A DNA stretch of 64,000 bases from positions 1 to 64,000 of the forward strand of contig NZ_WIAQ01000020.1 of NCBI RefSeq assembly GCF_009466385.1, read 5' to 3'. Positions within the stretch are counted from its first letter, which is position 1. Every line of letters starts with the position of its first letter. A program made the position numbers and the translations under genes. Positions 45,258-53,170 of the stretch are shown here, piece after piece. This DNA comes from Peribacillus tepidiphilus. GTDB taxonomy: Bacteria > Bacillota > Bacilli > Bacillales > DSM-1321. A model generated the notes under the pieces. It saw only the letters and a list, made by a program, of their open reading frames with translations. It made no database searches and was not told the DNA's origin.

Positions 45258-45290
45258 GCTTACTTCTACTAAGCTCATAAAATAATTGTT

Positions 45291-45385
45291 TAAGCGCCTG
45301 ACTCCCGTCTTCAGATTCTATATGTGCAAAACAATGATCCTGTTTTCAATATTTTAGGAACGAGGGAGCCAGGCTCTTTGTTTTA
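45291..45385. repeat. Imperfect inverted repeat (GCCTGACTCCC / GGGAGCCAGGC)
   Basis: GCCTGACTCCC near 45297 and GGGAGCCAGGC near 45366 can form an 11-bp stem with one mismatch around a 60-nt AT-rich loop, ending in TCTTTGTTTT on the plus strand; it may terminate rocR. Related GGAGCCAGGCAC sequence is at 34243-34254. Confidence 0.5.
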
Positions 45386-45478
45386 AGACAGTCTTTCTGC
45401 CTTTATACCATTATTATTTATCCCCATTTTCTAATAAACATTTCAAAAAAATAAATTTCAATTTTTACCATTCGTATG

Positions 45479-45545
45479 TTGACAATACAATCTATTCCAG
45501 TATATAATTATCTCAAGTTAAATTATCTTTAATTAAAGATAATTT
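45479..45545 (+). promoter_or_regulatory. yceI promoter and 26-bp perfect palindrome operator
   Basis: TTGACA (45479-45484) and TATAAT (45503-45508) are 18 nt apart. About 12 nt downstream lies a perfect palindrome with 13-bp arms (AAATTATCTTTAA and its complement, 45520-45545). Its core TATCT..AATT..AGATA resembles MarR-family (MhqR-type) operators. Binding would block early transcription. Confidence 0.8.
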
Positions 45546-45589
45546 ATTTTAAAATACTTAAATTAAAACAACCTGAGGGGGAATGAAAC

Positions 45590-46123
45590 ATGGCAAAAAC
45601 TAAATGGGCCGTAGACACTGCACATAGCAGCATTGATTTTTCAGTAAAACATATGATGATCGCAAAAGTAAAAGGGACATTCCACAAATTTGAAGCCTCC
45701 ATCGAAGCAGATCCTACTGACTTAACGACCGCAGATATCAAATTTAATGTTGATGTATCCAGCATCGATACTCGCAACAGCGACCGAGACGCTCACCTTC
45801 GTTCAGCTGATTTCTTTGATGCCGAAACTTATCCAACTTTAACCTTCCATTCTACGAATATTGTAAAAACAGGCGACGATGAATACAATGTGACTGGCGA
45901 TTTAACCATTCGTGGCGTTACACGCTCAGAAACCTTCTTCGTTACTTTTGAAGGTCAAGGAAAAGATCCATGGGGTAACGAAAAAGTTGGTTTCAGCGCT
46001 GAAGGAAAAATCAACCGTAGTGATTATGGATTAACCTGGAATGCAGCTCTAGAAACAGGCGGCGTGCTTGTAGGTGACCAAATTAAAATCTCCCTTCAAA
46101 TTGAAGCAGCGAAGGAAGCATAA
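45590..46123 (+). CDS. yceI: YceI-family lipocalin-like protein
   Basis: This 177-aa protein has the YceI beta-barrel sequence: KWAVDTAHSSIDFSVKHMMIAKVKG, DVSSIDTRNSDRDAHLRSADFFD and GDLTIRGVTRSETFFV. It has no signal peptide, so it is a cytosolic form. The family binds polyisoprenoid or amphiphilic lipids; the physiological role in Bacillus is unknown. A strong promoter with a palindrome in the 5' leader suggests tight repression and induction. GAGGGGGAATGAAAC precedes the ATG. Confidence 0.93.
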   Translation: MAKTKWAVDTAHSSIDFSVKHMMIAKVKGTFHKFEASIEADPTDLTTADIKFNVDVSSIDTRNSDRDAHLRSADFFDAETYPTLTFHSTNIVKTGDDEYNVTGDLTIRGVTRSETFFVTFEGQGKDPWGNEKVGFSAEGKINRSDYGLTWNAALETGGVLVGDQIKISLQIEAAKEA

Positions 46124-46141
46124 TGAAAGAGATTAAAGAAA

Positions 46142-46174
46142 AAGGTCTTTCCCGTCAATGACAGGAAAGACCTT
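46142..46174. terminator. Bidirectional terminator, yceI/yugI
   Basis: AAGGTCTTTCC/GGAAAGACCTT stem (11 bp) between the two convergent genes. Confidence 0.88.
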
Positions 46175-46177
46175 ATC

Positions 46178-46582
46178 TTATTTCTTAATTAAACCTTCAC
46201 GTTGAGATTGTTCAATCCATTCTTGTAATTTATCCTTTAACGTGTTAAATCCTTCATTTCCCTCAGATACCGGCTTAACTTGAGCTTGACGTTTCTTCGG
46301 AGCTGGCTTTTTTACTTGAGTTTGCGGACGATCAGGAGCCTCTTCAGTCGCTCGAATGGATAATCCAATTTTACCGGCTTCTTCATCCACAGATAAAATT
46401 TTTACTTTAACCTCGTCCCCCACTTTCAAATGTTCGCTTACATCTTTTACATACCCGTGTGTAATTTCAGAAATGTGTACCAAGCCTTGAGCGTTTTCAT
46501 CCAACGCAACGAACGCACCATAAGGCTGAATGCCTGTTACTTTCCCTGTTACAATTGTTCCAACTTCATATTTTTCTGCCAT
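46178..46582 (-). CDS. yugI: S1 RNA-binding domain protein YugI (general stress protein 13)
   Basis: This 134-aa protein has an N-terminal S1 domain (residues 1-75: YEVGTIVTGKVTGIQPYGAFVALDENAQGLVHISEITHGYVKD), then a Lys/Pro/Gln-rich linker and a short helical tail. In B. subtilis GSP13 associates with the small ribosomal subunit. It is about the family's usual length of 130; AGGAGTG precedes the ATG. Confidence 0.93.
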   Translation of the reverse strand: MAEKYEVGTIVTGKVTGIQPYGAFVALDENAQGLVHISEITHGYVKDVSEHLKVGDEVKVKILSVDEEAGKIGLSIRATEEAPDRPQTQVKKPAPKKRQAQVKPVSEGNEGFNTLKDKLQEWIEQSQREGLIKK

Positions 46583-46711
46583 GTAAACACTCCTAAATAA
46601 TAAGTAATTTCGTCACTTTTTCACGCAATTATATATTATAGCACAATGTAGAAACCAATTCAAAAAATACCATTTCTCCTTAACAGTTTATGTAAATTTT
46701 CCCCTTTATAA

Positions 46712-46864
46712 ATGCAAACGATTGACCATGAAATCGAACAGCTTGTGAAAGATATCGGTACAAAAAAAGCCAAACTTATTTTAAAGAAAGCGAAGGAATT
46801 TAGAGAAGACGATTTTCTTCGTGTTTTACAAATGCTGTATGAAATGAAATATAAAGCAAACTAG
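46712..46864 (+). CDS. Candidate 50-aa small protein
   Basis: An open frame of 50 codons reads MQTIDHEIEQLVKDIGTKKA, then a Lys/Glu-rich amphipathic stretch with EFREDDFLRVLQMLYEMKYK. Composition and helix pattern look protein-like and a terminator follows five bases after the stop. There is no ribosome site: the ATG is immediately preceded by TTTATAA, so it may be leaderless, a decayed 3' end of a longer gene, or chance. I do not recognise the family. Confidence 0.4.
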   Translation: MQTIDHEIEQLVKDIGTKKAKLILKKAKEFREDDFLRVLQMLYEMKYKAN

Positions 46865-46868
46865 CCCC

Positions 46869-46899
46869 AAAAAAAGACTGCGTCAGAGCAGTCTTTTTT
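46869..46899 (+). terminator. Terminator after the 50-aa ORF
   Basis: AAAAAAGACTGC/GCAGTCTTTTTT stem with a short GTCAGA loop, symmetrical enough to work on either strand. Confidence 0.85.
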
Positions 46900-46939
46900 A
46901 AAGTATTAAAAATTTTTCAAAAGAATTGTATAAAAACAA

Positions 46940-47104
46940 TCCCTTTTGGTAAGAATAGATACCATAAGGCTTTCTATACTAATCCATTAGATTAGTACAT
47001 TGGAAACATCATGTCTTAGGCTCCCCCAAATTCTTAAGGCATCGGTTTTCCGAATTCCCCTTTTTGGACGAGGTAATCTCTTTAGAGTAGCCTCGTTTTT
47101 TTTT
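46940..47104 (+). ncRNA. Candidate small RNA ending at an orphan terminator
   Basis: A strong plus-strand terminator (CGAGG...AATCTC/GAG...CCTCG with T9, 47069-47104) follows about 130 nt that contain no ORF. Two C-rich single-stranded-looking segments (GGCTCCCCC near 47021 and AATTCCCC near 47053) recall the C-rich, SD-pairing loops of Gram-positive regulatory RNAs such as FsrA and RoxS. No convincing promoter was found; the 5' end is a guess. Confidence 0.35.
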
Positions 47105-47129
47105 GAATAAGGGCGGTCAAGGGGACGAA

Positions 47130-48302
47130 TTAATGTACTTTTAAATTCTCAAGAAAGCGGGTGATTCTTTTAATGGCCTCTTGCAGCTGTTCGATAGAGG
47201 ATGCATAGGAACAACGAATATGTCCTTCTCCACTTTCTCCAAACACATTACCAGGTACTACTGCTACTTTTTCCTCCATCAATAAGCGTTCAGCAAATTC
47301 CTCTGAGGTTAAGCCTGTGCTTTTTATGGAAGGAAAGGCATAAAATGCGCCACCTGGAATATGACAATCCAGCCCAATTTCATTAAATGATTTTACAATA
47401 TAATTCCTTCTAGCTCGATAACTGCGACGCATTTCTTCTACGTCATCCATTCCGTTTTTTAAGGCCTCAATTGCTGCATGCTGAGCCATAGTAGAAGCAC
47501 ACATCATCGTGTATTGGTGAATCTTCAGCATAGCCTCGCTGAACTCGAGTGGAGCGCAAAGGAACCCAAGCCGCCATCCCGTCATGGCAAAACCTTTTGA
47601 AAATCCGTTGATCAAAATGGTTCTTTCTCTCATTTCTTGTATCGCTGCAAAGCTTGTAAATTCTTCATCATATGCCAGTTCGGCATAAATTTCGTCTGAC
47701 AGTACCAGCAAATCATGTTTTTTTACTACCTCTGCTAGCTGTTCCAACTCTTTGCGATTTAACTGCGTCCCAGTCGGATTATTAGGGGAACAAATTAAGA
47801 GAGCTTTTGTATTTGGTGTGATAGCAGCTTCCAGCTCTGTCGGTGTCAGCTTAAAATCATTTTCCTTTTTGGTTTGGATTGTAACCGGTACTCCTCCGGC
47901 TAGCGTCACAAGTGGAACGTATGAAACGAAGCTTGGTTCAACGACCAATACTTCATCACCCGGATTCAATATGGCCCTCAAGGCAATATCAATCGCTTGG
48001 CTTGCCCCAACCGTCACAATGATTTCGTTTTGAGGATTATAGCTTACACCGAACGATCGTGTTACATATTTTGCAATTTCTTTTCTGAGTTCAATCAAGC
48101 CTGCATTCGCAGTATAAGAAGTGTGACCTTCTTCAAGTGACGAGATTGCCGCTTCGCGGACTGCCCATGACGTGACAAAATCCGGCTCACCTACACCTAG
48201 CGAAACAACCCCTTCCATATTAGCAGCCAGGTCAAAAAAGCGTCGTATTCCAGAAGGCTTTAAATCTTGTACGGTTTTGGAAAGATAACTCGTTTTGATC
48301 AT
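47130..48302 (-). CDS. alaT: Class I aminotransferase AlaT (YugH)
   Basis: This 390-aa PLP enzyme of fold type I has VSLGVGEPDF, SYTANAGLIELRKEIA, ICSPNNPTGTQL, LSDEIYAELAYD and the Schiff-base Lys in NGFSKGFAMTGWRLGF. B. subtilis AlaT is a glutamate-pyruvate transaminase for alanine synthesis. Its ATG overlaps the TGA of the Lrp-type regulator gene upstream, so the pair is translationally coupled. Confidence 0.93.
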   Translation of the reverse strand: MIKTSYLSKTVQDLKPSGIRRFFDLAANMEGVVSLGVGEPDFVTSWAVREAAISSLEEGHTSYTANAGLIELRKEIAKYVTRSFGVSYNPQNEIIVTVGASQAIDIALRAILNPGDEVLVVEPSFVSYVPLVTLAGGVPVTIQTKKENDFKLTPTELEAAITPNTKALLICSPNNPTGTQLNRKELEQLAEVVKKHDLLVLSDEIYAELAYDEEFTSFAAIQEMRERTILINGFSKGFAMTGWRLGFLCAPLEFSEAMLKIHQYTMMCASTMAQHAAIEALKNGMDDVEEMRRSYRARRNYIVKSFNEIGLDCHIPGGAFYAFPSIKSTGLTSEEFAERLLMEEKVAVVPGNVFGESGEGHIRCSYASSIEQLQEAIKRITRFLENLKVH

Positions 48303-48799
48303 GGGGACACCACAATTCGTTTATCCTCATCATTTTGCTCGAAAACAATTCCGTCATGTTTGTACTTCTTGAGGATAAAATGAGTTGTTGTTGAGAGTAC
48401 GGAATCCAAAGTCGACAGTTTGTCCGATACAAATCTTGCCACTTCGTTCATCGACTTTCCTTCAATGATGACAGAAAGATCGTAAGCCCCAGACATCAAG
48501 TAAACGGATTGCACTTCCTTGAACTGATAAATTCGCTTTGCTATATCATCGAACCCAACGCCTCTTTTTGGAGTCACTTTTACATCAATCATTGCCGTAA
48601 CACCTTCATGATCATCCACCTTTGACCAATTAATAATAGTCATATAGCGAACAATGATATTTCTTTCTTCTAGCTTTTTTAAGGTCCCTTCCAATTCTTC
48701 TTGGGAAAGGCCAATCATTTTCGCCAAGTCCTTCGTGTCGATTCTCCCATTGTTTTCGATAATTTTTAAAATTTCAATTTCTTTGTCGTTCAAATACAT
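48299..48799 (-). CDS. alaR: Lrp/AsnC-family regulator AlaR (YugG)
   Basis: An N-terminal HTH (residues 1-55: LNDKEIEILKIIENNGRIDTKDLAKMIGLSQEELEGTLKKLEE) is followed by an RAM/ACT effector domain (VTAMIDVKVTPKRGVGFDDIA, then VYLMSGAYDLSVIIEG). The start at 48799 (166 aa) is chosen because a G6 ribosome site lies 6 nt upstream. It overlaps alaT, its likely target operon. Confidence 0.92.
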   Translation of the reverse strand: MYLNDKEIEILKIIENNGRIDTKDLAKMIGLSQEELEGTLKKLEERNIIVRYMTIINWSKVDDHEGVTAMIDVKVTPKRGVGFDDIAKRIYQFKEVQSVYLMSGAYDLSVIIEGKSMNEVARFVSDKLSTLDSVLSTTTHFILKKYKHDGIVFEQNDEDKRIVVSP

Positions 48800-49035
48800 G
48801 TACATCCCCCCACAAATTGTAAAACTGGACATTATTAATACCTTCAAAGACCGGAAACAATTATCACTATTTTCGGTAAAATGAAATAAATCTCATTTAT
48901 TATAACAAATATTAACTTTTATTGAAAAATGCTTTTGTTTTATTGGGTTACGATTATTTTTACTTTTTGGGGAAAAAATAGCTATATAGTTTTGCGAGGA
49001 ATAAATAGTAGGAGACATAAAAGGAGTGATTGACT

Positions 49036-49869
49036 ATGACACGGCCCGTTGCAAAGCATACAATCGTAAACGGTAACCAAGTATATTATGAATTATATAC
49101 GAATCCGTCTTCATCCCATACGCTTGTACTAATCCACGGGTTTTTGTCTTCTTCCTTCAGCTACCGCAGGATGATTCCTTTTTTGATACATGAATTTAAT
49201 ATTCTTTCAGTGGATTTGCCTCCTTTCGGAAAAAGCGGAAAAGAAATCCATTATAAATATTCGTATGAGAATTTAGCCCAAACCGTTCTACAATTGACGA
49301 AAGAAGAGCACATTCATGAATTTTCTGTGGTAGGCCACTCGATGGGAGGTCAAATATCGCTTCACATCATGAGACAAGCTCCCGAAAGAGTACATAAAGG
49401 GATCCTTCTTTGTAGCTCTAGTTACATGAAACGGGCTAAAAAGAGACTCATTTACTCCAGCTTCATCCCTTATTTTCATCTGTATGTTAAGCTATGGCTA
49501 GCGAGGTCAGGGGTAAGAAGCAATTTACAAAATGTTGTCTATAACCAAACTCTAATTGATGATGAAATGATGTTTGGCTACTTGCAACCCTTTCTAGAGG
49601 ATGACATTTTCCGAGCATTAACGAGAATGATTCGAGATCGCGAAGGAGATTTAGAAGAAAAGGCATTAAAGGAGATTCGAACTCCATGCTTGTTAATTTG
49701 GGGAGAGCATGACCGCGTTGTTCCACTCCGAACTGGGAAAAAACTTCATCAGGACCTTCCAAACTCTAAGCTTGTCGTTCTAAAGGAGGCAGGCCATCTT
49801 GTGTCTGAGGAAAAACCAAAGGAAGTCGCTGATTATATGAAGGAGTTTATTTACGGGCAAAAGAGTTAA
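49036..49869 (+). CDS. yugF: Alpha/beta hydrolase YugF
   Basis: This 277-aa protein has the hydrolase core: VLIHGFLSSSFSYRRMIPFL (oxyanion region), the nucleophile elbow VVGHSMGGQ with catalytic Ser, LLIWGEHDRVVPL with the acid and EAGHLVSEEKP with the His. The substrate is unknown. The ATG at 49036 has AAAGGAG 9 nt upstream; the TTG six bases earlier is too close. A terminator (AAAAGAGCTA/TAGCTCTTTT, 49873-49913) follows. Confidence 0.93.
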   Translation: MTRPVAKHTIVNGNQVYYELYTNPSSSHTLVLIHGFLSSSFSYRRMIPFLIHEFNILSVDLPPFGKSGKEIHYKYSYENLAQTVLQLTKEEHIHEFSVVGHSMGGQISLHIMRQAPERVHKGILLCSSSYMKRAKKRLIYSSFIPYFHLYVKLWLARSGVRSNLQNVVYNQTLIDDEMMFGYLQPFLEDDIFRALTRMIRDREGDLEEKALKEIRTPCLLIWGEHDRVVPLRTGKKLHQDLPNSKLVVLKEAGHLVSEEKPKEVADYMKEFIYGQKS

Positions 49870-49872
49870 AGA

Positions 49873-49913
49873 AAAAGAGCTATAGTCAAGCTGTTAACTG
49901 CTTTAGCTCTTTT
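49873..49913 (+). terminator. Terminator of yugF
   Basis: Ten-base stem AAAAGAGCTA/TAGCTCTTTT four bases after the stop codon. Confidence 0.88.
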
Positions 49914-49938
49914 GCATATCAATATCAGAATGCTCTCC

Positions 49939-50373
49939 CTAGCTTAAATCTTTCCCCCATAGGTTATTCAAAATAACAATATAGAGCGTCAACATTGCCG
50001 AGATAATGAAAAATACGATCGGTAAAAAGCGGTAATTTTTTGTTTTCCTAAATGACCAAATATATACGAAAGCTCCAATTGTTGCTGTAATATAATAAAA
50101 ATAAAACATTTGATAAAAGGTCAATGGGCCTAAGAATAAAGATAGCACCGAAAATTGAACAATAAATGCAACCATAGAGTACAAGGACCATCTCTGCTCC
50201 CTATTTTTAAAGACACCAATAATTGAAAAGGTCAACGCACCTAATAACAAGGCAAAAAACAACCATTCATACAAAAAGAATACGGATTCATGATGGACTG
50301 AAAAATAGTAGCTGATCAAAGACAAAGGAAGTATTGCGAGTAATAAATAACCCGATACTTTTACATAATTCAT
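49939..50373 (-). CDS. Hypothetical integral membrane protein
   Basis: This 144-aa protein has five hydrophobic helices, many Phe/Tyr residues (e.g. LTFYQMFYFYYITATIGAFV) and a short C-terminal tail. No motif points to a function and I do not recognise the family. AGGAGG precedes the ATG at the proper distance. It occupies the position where B. subtilis has yugE but is not obviously related to it. Confidence 0.75.
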   Translation of the reverse strand: MNYVKVSGYLLLAILPLSLISYYFSVHHESVFFLYEWLFFALLLGALTFSIIGVFKNREQRWSLYSMVAFIVQFSVLSLFLGPLTFYQMFYFYYITATIGAFVYIWSFRKTKNYRFLPIVFFIISAMLTLYIVILNNLWGKDLS

Positions 50374-50540
50374 TTAAATCCTCCTATTTAGACCAATATT
50401 TAATTCCCTATCCTTCCTCTTTTTAAACGTCATGATTTTGATCAAAAACATAATGAAGCCTAGCTTATTTTCTGAATATTTTAATGAAATATATCACCTT
50501 TTATAGTATCATAGAAAGAAAAAATTTGCGGGGTGAGGAT

Positions 50541-51704
50541 TTGGAAAATTTGTTTGATCAACCTATTAATCGGGAAAATACTAGATCTCTAAAATGGGAT
50601 TTTACAGAAGAAAGATTTGGCGTGAAGGATGCGTTACCGATGTGGGTGGCTGATATGGATTTTGCTTCACCTCAATGTATAATTGATGCGCTTAAGAACA
50701 GAGCCGCTCATCCTGTTTACGGCTATACAGGTCCTTCCAATCCATTATATGAAAGCATTATTCATTGGATGAGAAAGAAACATGATTGGAATATACATAA
50801 ATCTTGGATTACTTTTAGTTCAGGAGTAGTTTCTGCACTTGCCACCTGTGTTCAGGCTCTTTCAAATCCGGGGGATAAAATTTTACTGCAGTCTCCGGTT
50901 TATACCCCTTTTTTCCATGTAATAAAAACGAATGATCGTGAAGTTGTGAACAGCCAGCTGAAACTGATAAATGGTAGATATGAATTAGATTTCGAGGACT
51001 TTGAGGAAAAGCTTAAGTCCGGGGTCAAGCTGTTTCTTTTCTGTAGCCCCCATAATCCAGGTGGACGCATTTGGACGAAAGAAGAATTAACGAAAATAGG
51101 AGAGCTTTGCACAAAGTATAACGTCACGATGATCTCTGATGAAATTCATGCAGACTTAGCTTTACCAGGATACCAGCATATTCCCCTTGCAACCTTGGGT
51201 GATTTTTCGAATCGTACTATTACCTGCATGGCGCCAAGTAAAACGTTCAATATTGCCGGGATCCAAGCATCTATTATGATCACGGAAAATCGAGAGCTAC
51301 GAGCAAAAATCACGGCCCATCAGCAAAAACAAGGTTTTCACGGCTTGAACTTATTTGCTTTAGAAGCAATGGAAGCTGCTTATCGGGACGGGGAAGCATG
51401 GCTTAATGAAGCCGTTTCATATATTCATATAAATACAAAGCTTGCCATAGAGTATATTCAAAAAGAAATTCCGCAGCTAAAGCCAATGAAACCAGAAGCA
51501 TCTTATTTACTTTGGATCGATTGCAGGGACCTAGGGCTTACAAACCAAGAGATTCAAGACAAATTATTGAAAGAAGCAAAACTCATCCTTGAACCTGGTC
51601 CAAAATACGGCCCTGGTGGAGAAGGCTGGGTCCGCATGAACCTAGGGTGTACGAGAACCACCCTAATGGACGGACTAAACAGACTAAAAAAAGCATTCTT
51701 ATAA
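50541..51704 (+). CDS. patB: Cystathionine beta-lyase/C-S lyase PatB
   Basis: This 387-aa MalY/PatB-type PLP enzyme has LKWDFTEERFGVKDALPMWVADMDF, HPVYGYTG, FCSPHNPGGRIW, ISDEIHADLAL, the PLP Lys in APSKTFNIAGIQ and a C-terminal GPGGEGWVRMN substrate Arg. It cleaves cystathionine to homocysteine and other cysteine S-conjugates. The frame is open to 50484, but the TTG at 50541 has GGGGTGAGG upstream and gives the 387-aa length of B. subtilis PatB. Confidence 0.92.
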   Translation: MENLFDQPINRENTRSLKWDFTEERFGVKDALPMWVADMDFASPQCIIDALKNRAAHPVYGYTGPSNPLYESIIHWMRKKHDWNIHKSWITFSSGVVSALATCVQALSNPGDKILLQSPVYTPFFHVIKTNDREVVNSQLKLINGRYELDFEDFEEKLKSGVKLFLFCSPHNPGGRIWTKEELTKIGELCTKYNVTMISDEIHADLALPGYQHIPLATLGDFSNRTITCMAPSKTFNIAGIQASIMITENRELRAKITAHQQKQGFHGLNLFALEAMEAAYRDGEAWLNEAVSYIHINTKLAIEYIQKEIPQLKPMKPEASYLLWIDCRDLGLTNQEIQDKLLKEAKLILEPGPKYGPGGEGWVRMNLGCTRTTLMDGLNRLKKAFL

Positions 51705-51854
51705 GAAAAGCGGAAAGCGCCTGTATTAAGGAACGTCGACGTCACGACATCCTGTCGAAGCCCGACGGGAAAATGTTCTTCACCCGAAGAAGTCCCAGAG
51801 ACTTCGCAGGGGGAAGGTTATTTTACCCGAGGAGCTGGCGCTTGCAGCTAGACA
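51705..51854. repeat. Dispersed hairpin-ended repeat, copy B
   Basis: It has the same ends as copy A (AAAAGCGGAAAGCGCC ... GAGCTGGCGCTTG.AGCTAGAC) and a closely matching core including AAGAAGTCCCAGAGACTTCG and AGGGGGAAGGTTATTTTACC, but is about 30 bp shorter in the left half. The opening 16 nt recur just after it (51859), as in copy A. It starts one base after the patB stop codon. Confidence 0.85.
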
Positions 51855-51901
51855 ATTAGAAAAGCGGAAAGCGCCTGCTTAATGTATTAGCTTTAAATAG
51901 G

Positions 51902-51932
51902 AAATCCCGACTTCCTTACATGGTCGGGATTT
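51902..51932. terminator. Bidirectional terminator, patB/sodC
   Basis: AAATCCCGAC/GTCGGGATTT stem between the convergent genes. Confidence 0.85.
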
Positions 51933-51936
51933 TACA

Positions 51937-52461
51937 TTAGTTTCTCTTTTTGTTTTTACTGATTTCCCCACACGCTATCCTCTTCCCAGAGTTACCTGCA
52001 GGCTGCGTCATCCCATCGTCCTTTTTCTCATGAATGATAATAGCAGTGCCATTCTTTGAGAGTAAGGAGTTTTTCCCTTCCTGCATGGTGACACTTGGAG
52101 CAAGAATTTTCACCTTGACCGTGCCGTCTTCCTTTACGATCAGGTTTGGCAGATCTCCTGCATGTGAACCCTCTGGATGCAAGAGACCATGCTTTTTCTT
52201 TTCTGGGTCAAAATGATTACCTGCTGATTTAAAGTCTGGAGCCTTACATTTCCCCTTCTCATGTATATGGATTGCATGTTCTCCTGGTTTCAATCCCTCT
52301 AAATCGATATCAAACTCCACGCCTTTTGCCTGCTCCGCAAGCTTGATTGTACCAAGTGAATCTCCATTAGGATTGAATATTTTAACGTCCAGTTTCGTTG
52401 GATTTTGTTCCGTACAGGCACTTAACAGGAGTACCATTGCTACTAATAGGGCCTTTTTCAA
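51937..52461 (-). CDS. sodC: Superoxide dismutase [Cu-Zn]-like lipoprotein (YojM/SodC)
   Basis: A lipoprotein signal with lipobox LLSAC (residues 12-16) precedes a Cu,Zn-SOD beta-barrel of about 150 residues. The metal-ligand histidines are seen in GEHAIHIHEKGKC, AGNHFDP, HPEGSHAGDLPN and AIIIHEKKDDG, and the disulfide and active-site Arg region in GKRIACGE. It detoxifies superoxide outside the membrane. It starts at TTG 52461 with GGGAGG upstream. Confidence 0.92.
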   Translation of the reverse strand: MKKALLVAMVLLLSACTEQNPTKLDVKIFNPNGDSLGTIKLAEQAKGVEFDIDLEGLKPGEHAIHIHEKGKCKAPDFKSAGNHFDPEKKKHGLLHPEGSHAGDLPNLIVKEDGTVKVKILAPSVTMQEGKNSLLSKNGTAIIIHEKKDDGMTQPAGNSGKRIACGEISKNKKRN

Positions 52462-52624
52462 GCTGAGTCCTCCCTAAAACACATTTTGACTTTAGGATGC
52501 CCAATACAAGCGGAGATTATGCAGCATTGCTATATAGAATAGGCACGAATTCATAGCAAATGTTGTAGTAATTCTACGGGATACTCTAGGATTACTAAAT
52601 CATGCTGCCACACAATACAATAAT

Positions 52625-52714
52625 CCCGCGGGTATACGTGATAATCCCGCCGGTTATCTATATTATCCCGCGAGTTTTCATAATATTCCCGCCGGTTTCG
52701 GTAATAAACCCCGC
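52625..52714. repeat. Tandem array, 21-bp unit (TAATCCCGCCGGTTATCTATA type)
   Basis: CCCGC recurs at 52625, 52646, 52667, 52688 and 52709/52710, i.e. 21-bp steps. The flanking bases of each unit vary, but the TWWTCCCGCSRGT core is kept. It lies between sodC and the 69-aa membrane protein gene. I see no gene in the rest of the 52462-52800 gap. Confidence 0.85.
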
Positions 52715-52800
52715 TAAAGGTTACTTTTTACACTTTTTAGAAAGATAGGAGCTTTCACTGAGTAATAGACAACCAAAAAGTTTGCACATTCCATAAAAAA

Positions 52801-52837
52801 ACTGAACCAGTTTATCAACCAGTTTATCTGGTTCAGC
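52801..52837 (-). terminator. Terminator of the 69-aa membrane protein gene
   Basis: CTGAACCAG/CTGGTTCAG stem with an AACCAGTTTATC duplication in the arm, followed on the minus strand by TTTTTT. Confidence 0.8.
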
Positions 52838-52841
52838 TTCC

Positions 52842-53051
52842 TTACTTTTCGTCTCTAAATCCGTCTTTCAAAATCCTGGTTTCCAGTTCCTTTGCTTTTT
52901 CCGCCTCTTTTTTAGAAATACGAATAATTAAGCGCATTGTTAATGCAGCCCCGATTAGAAAAATTACAGACGTTATGGCAGCAGGAATATATTCTGATTT
53001 ATCCTCTGGAAAATAGAGAAACAATCCTAAAAGTGCATCAAATACATGCAT
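52842..53051 (-). CDS. Small membrane protein of unknown function
   Basis: This 69-aa protein has a hydrophobic N-terminus and a helix at about 22-44, followed by a Lys/Glu-rich tail (ISKKEAEKAKELETRILKDG) likely to be cytoplasmic. AAAGGAAG lies upstream of the ATG. Unrecognised. Confidence 0.65.
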   Translation of the reverse strand: MHVFDALLGLFLYFPEDKSEYIPAAITSVIFLIGAALTMRLIIRISKKEAEKAKELETRILKDGFRDEK

Positions 53052-53170
53052 ATTTTTTGTACTTCCTTTCTCATCCCTTTGCGCTCATTATAACAAGGAT
53101 GAATAGGAATTCCTACTATTATGATAGTGAAGTGAGATAATAAATAAGAGCCCCAATGGGACTCTTCATT

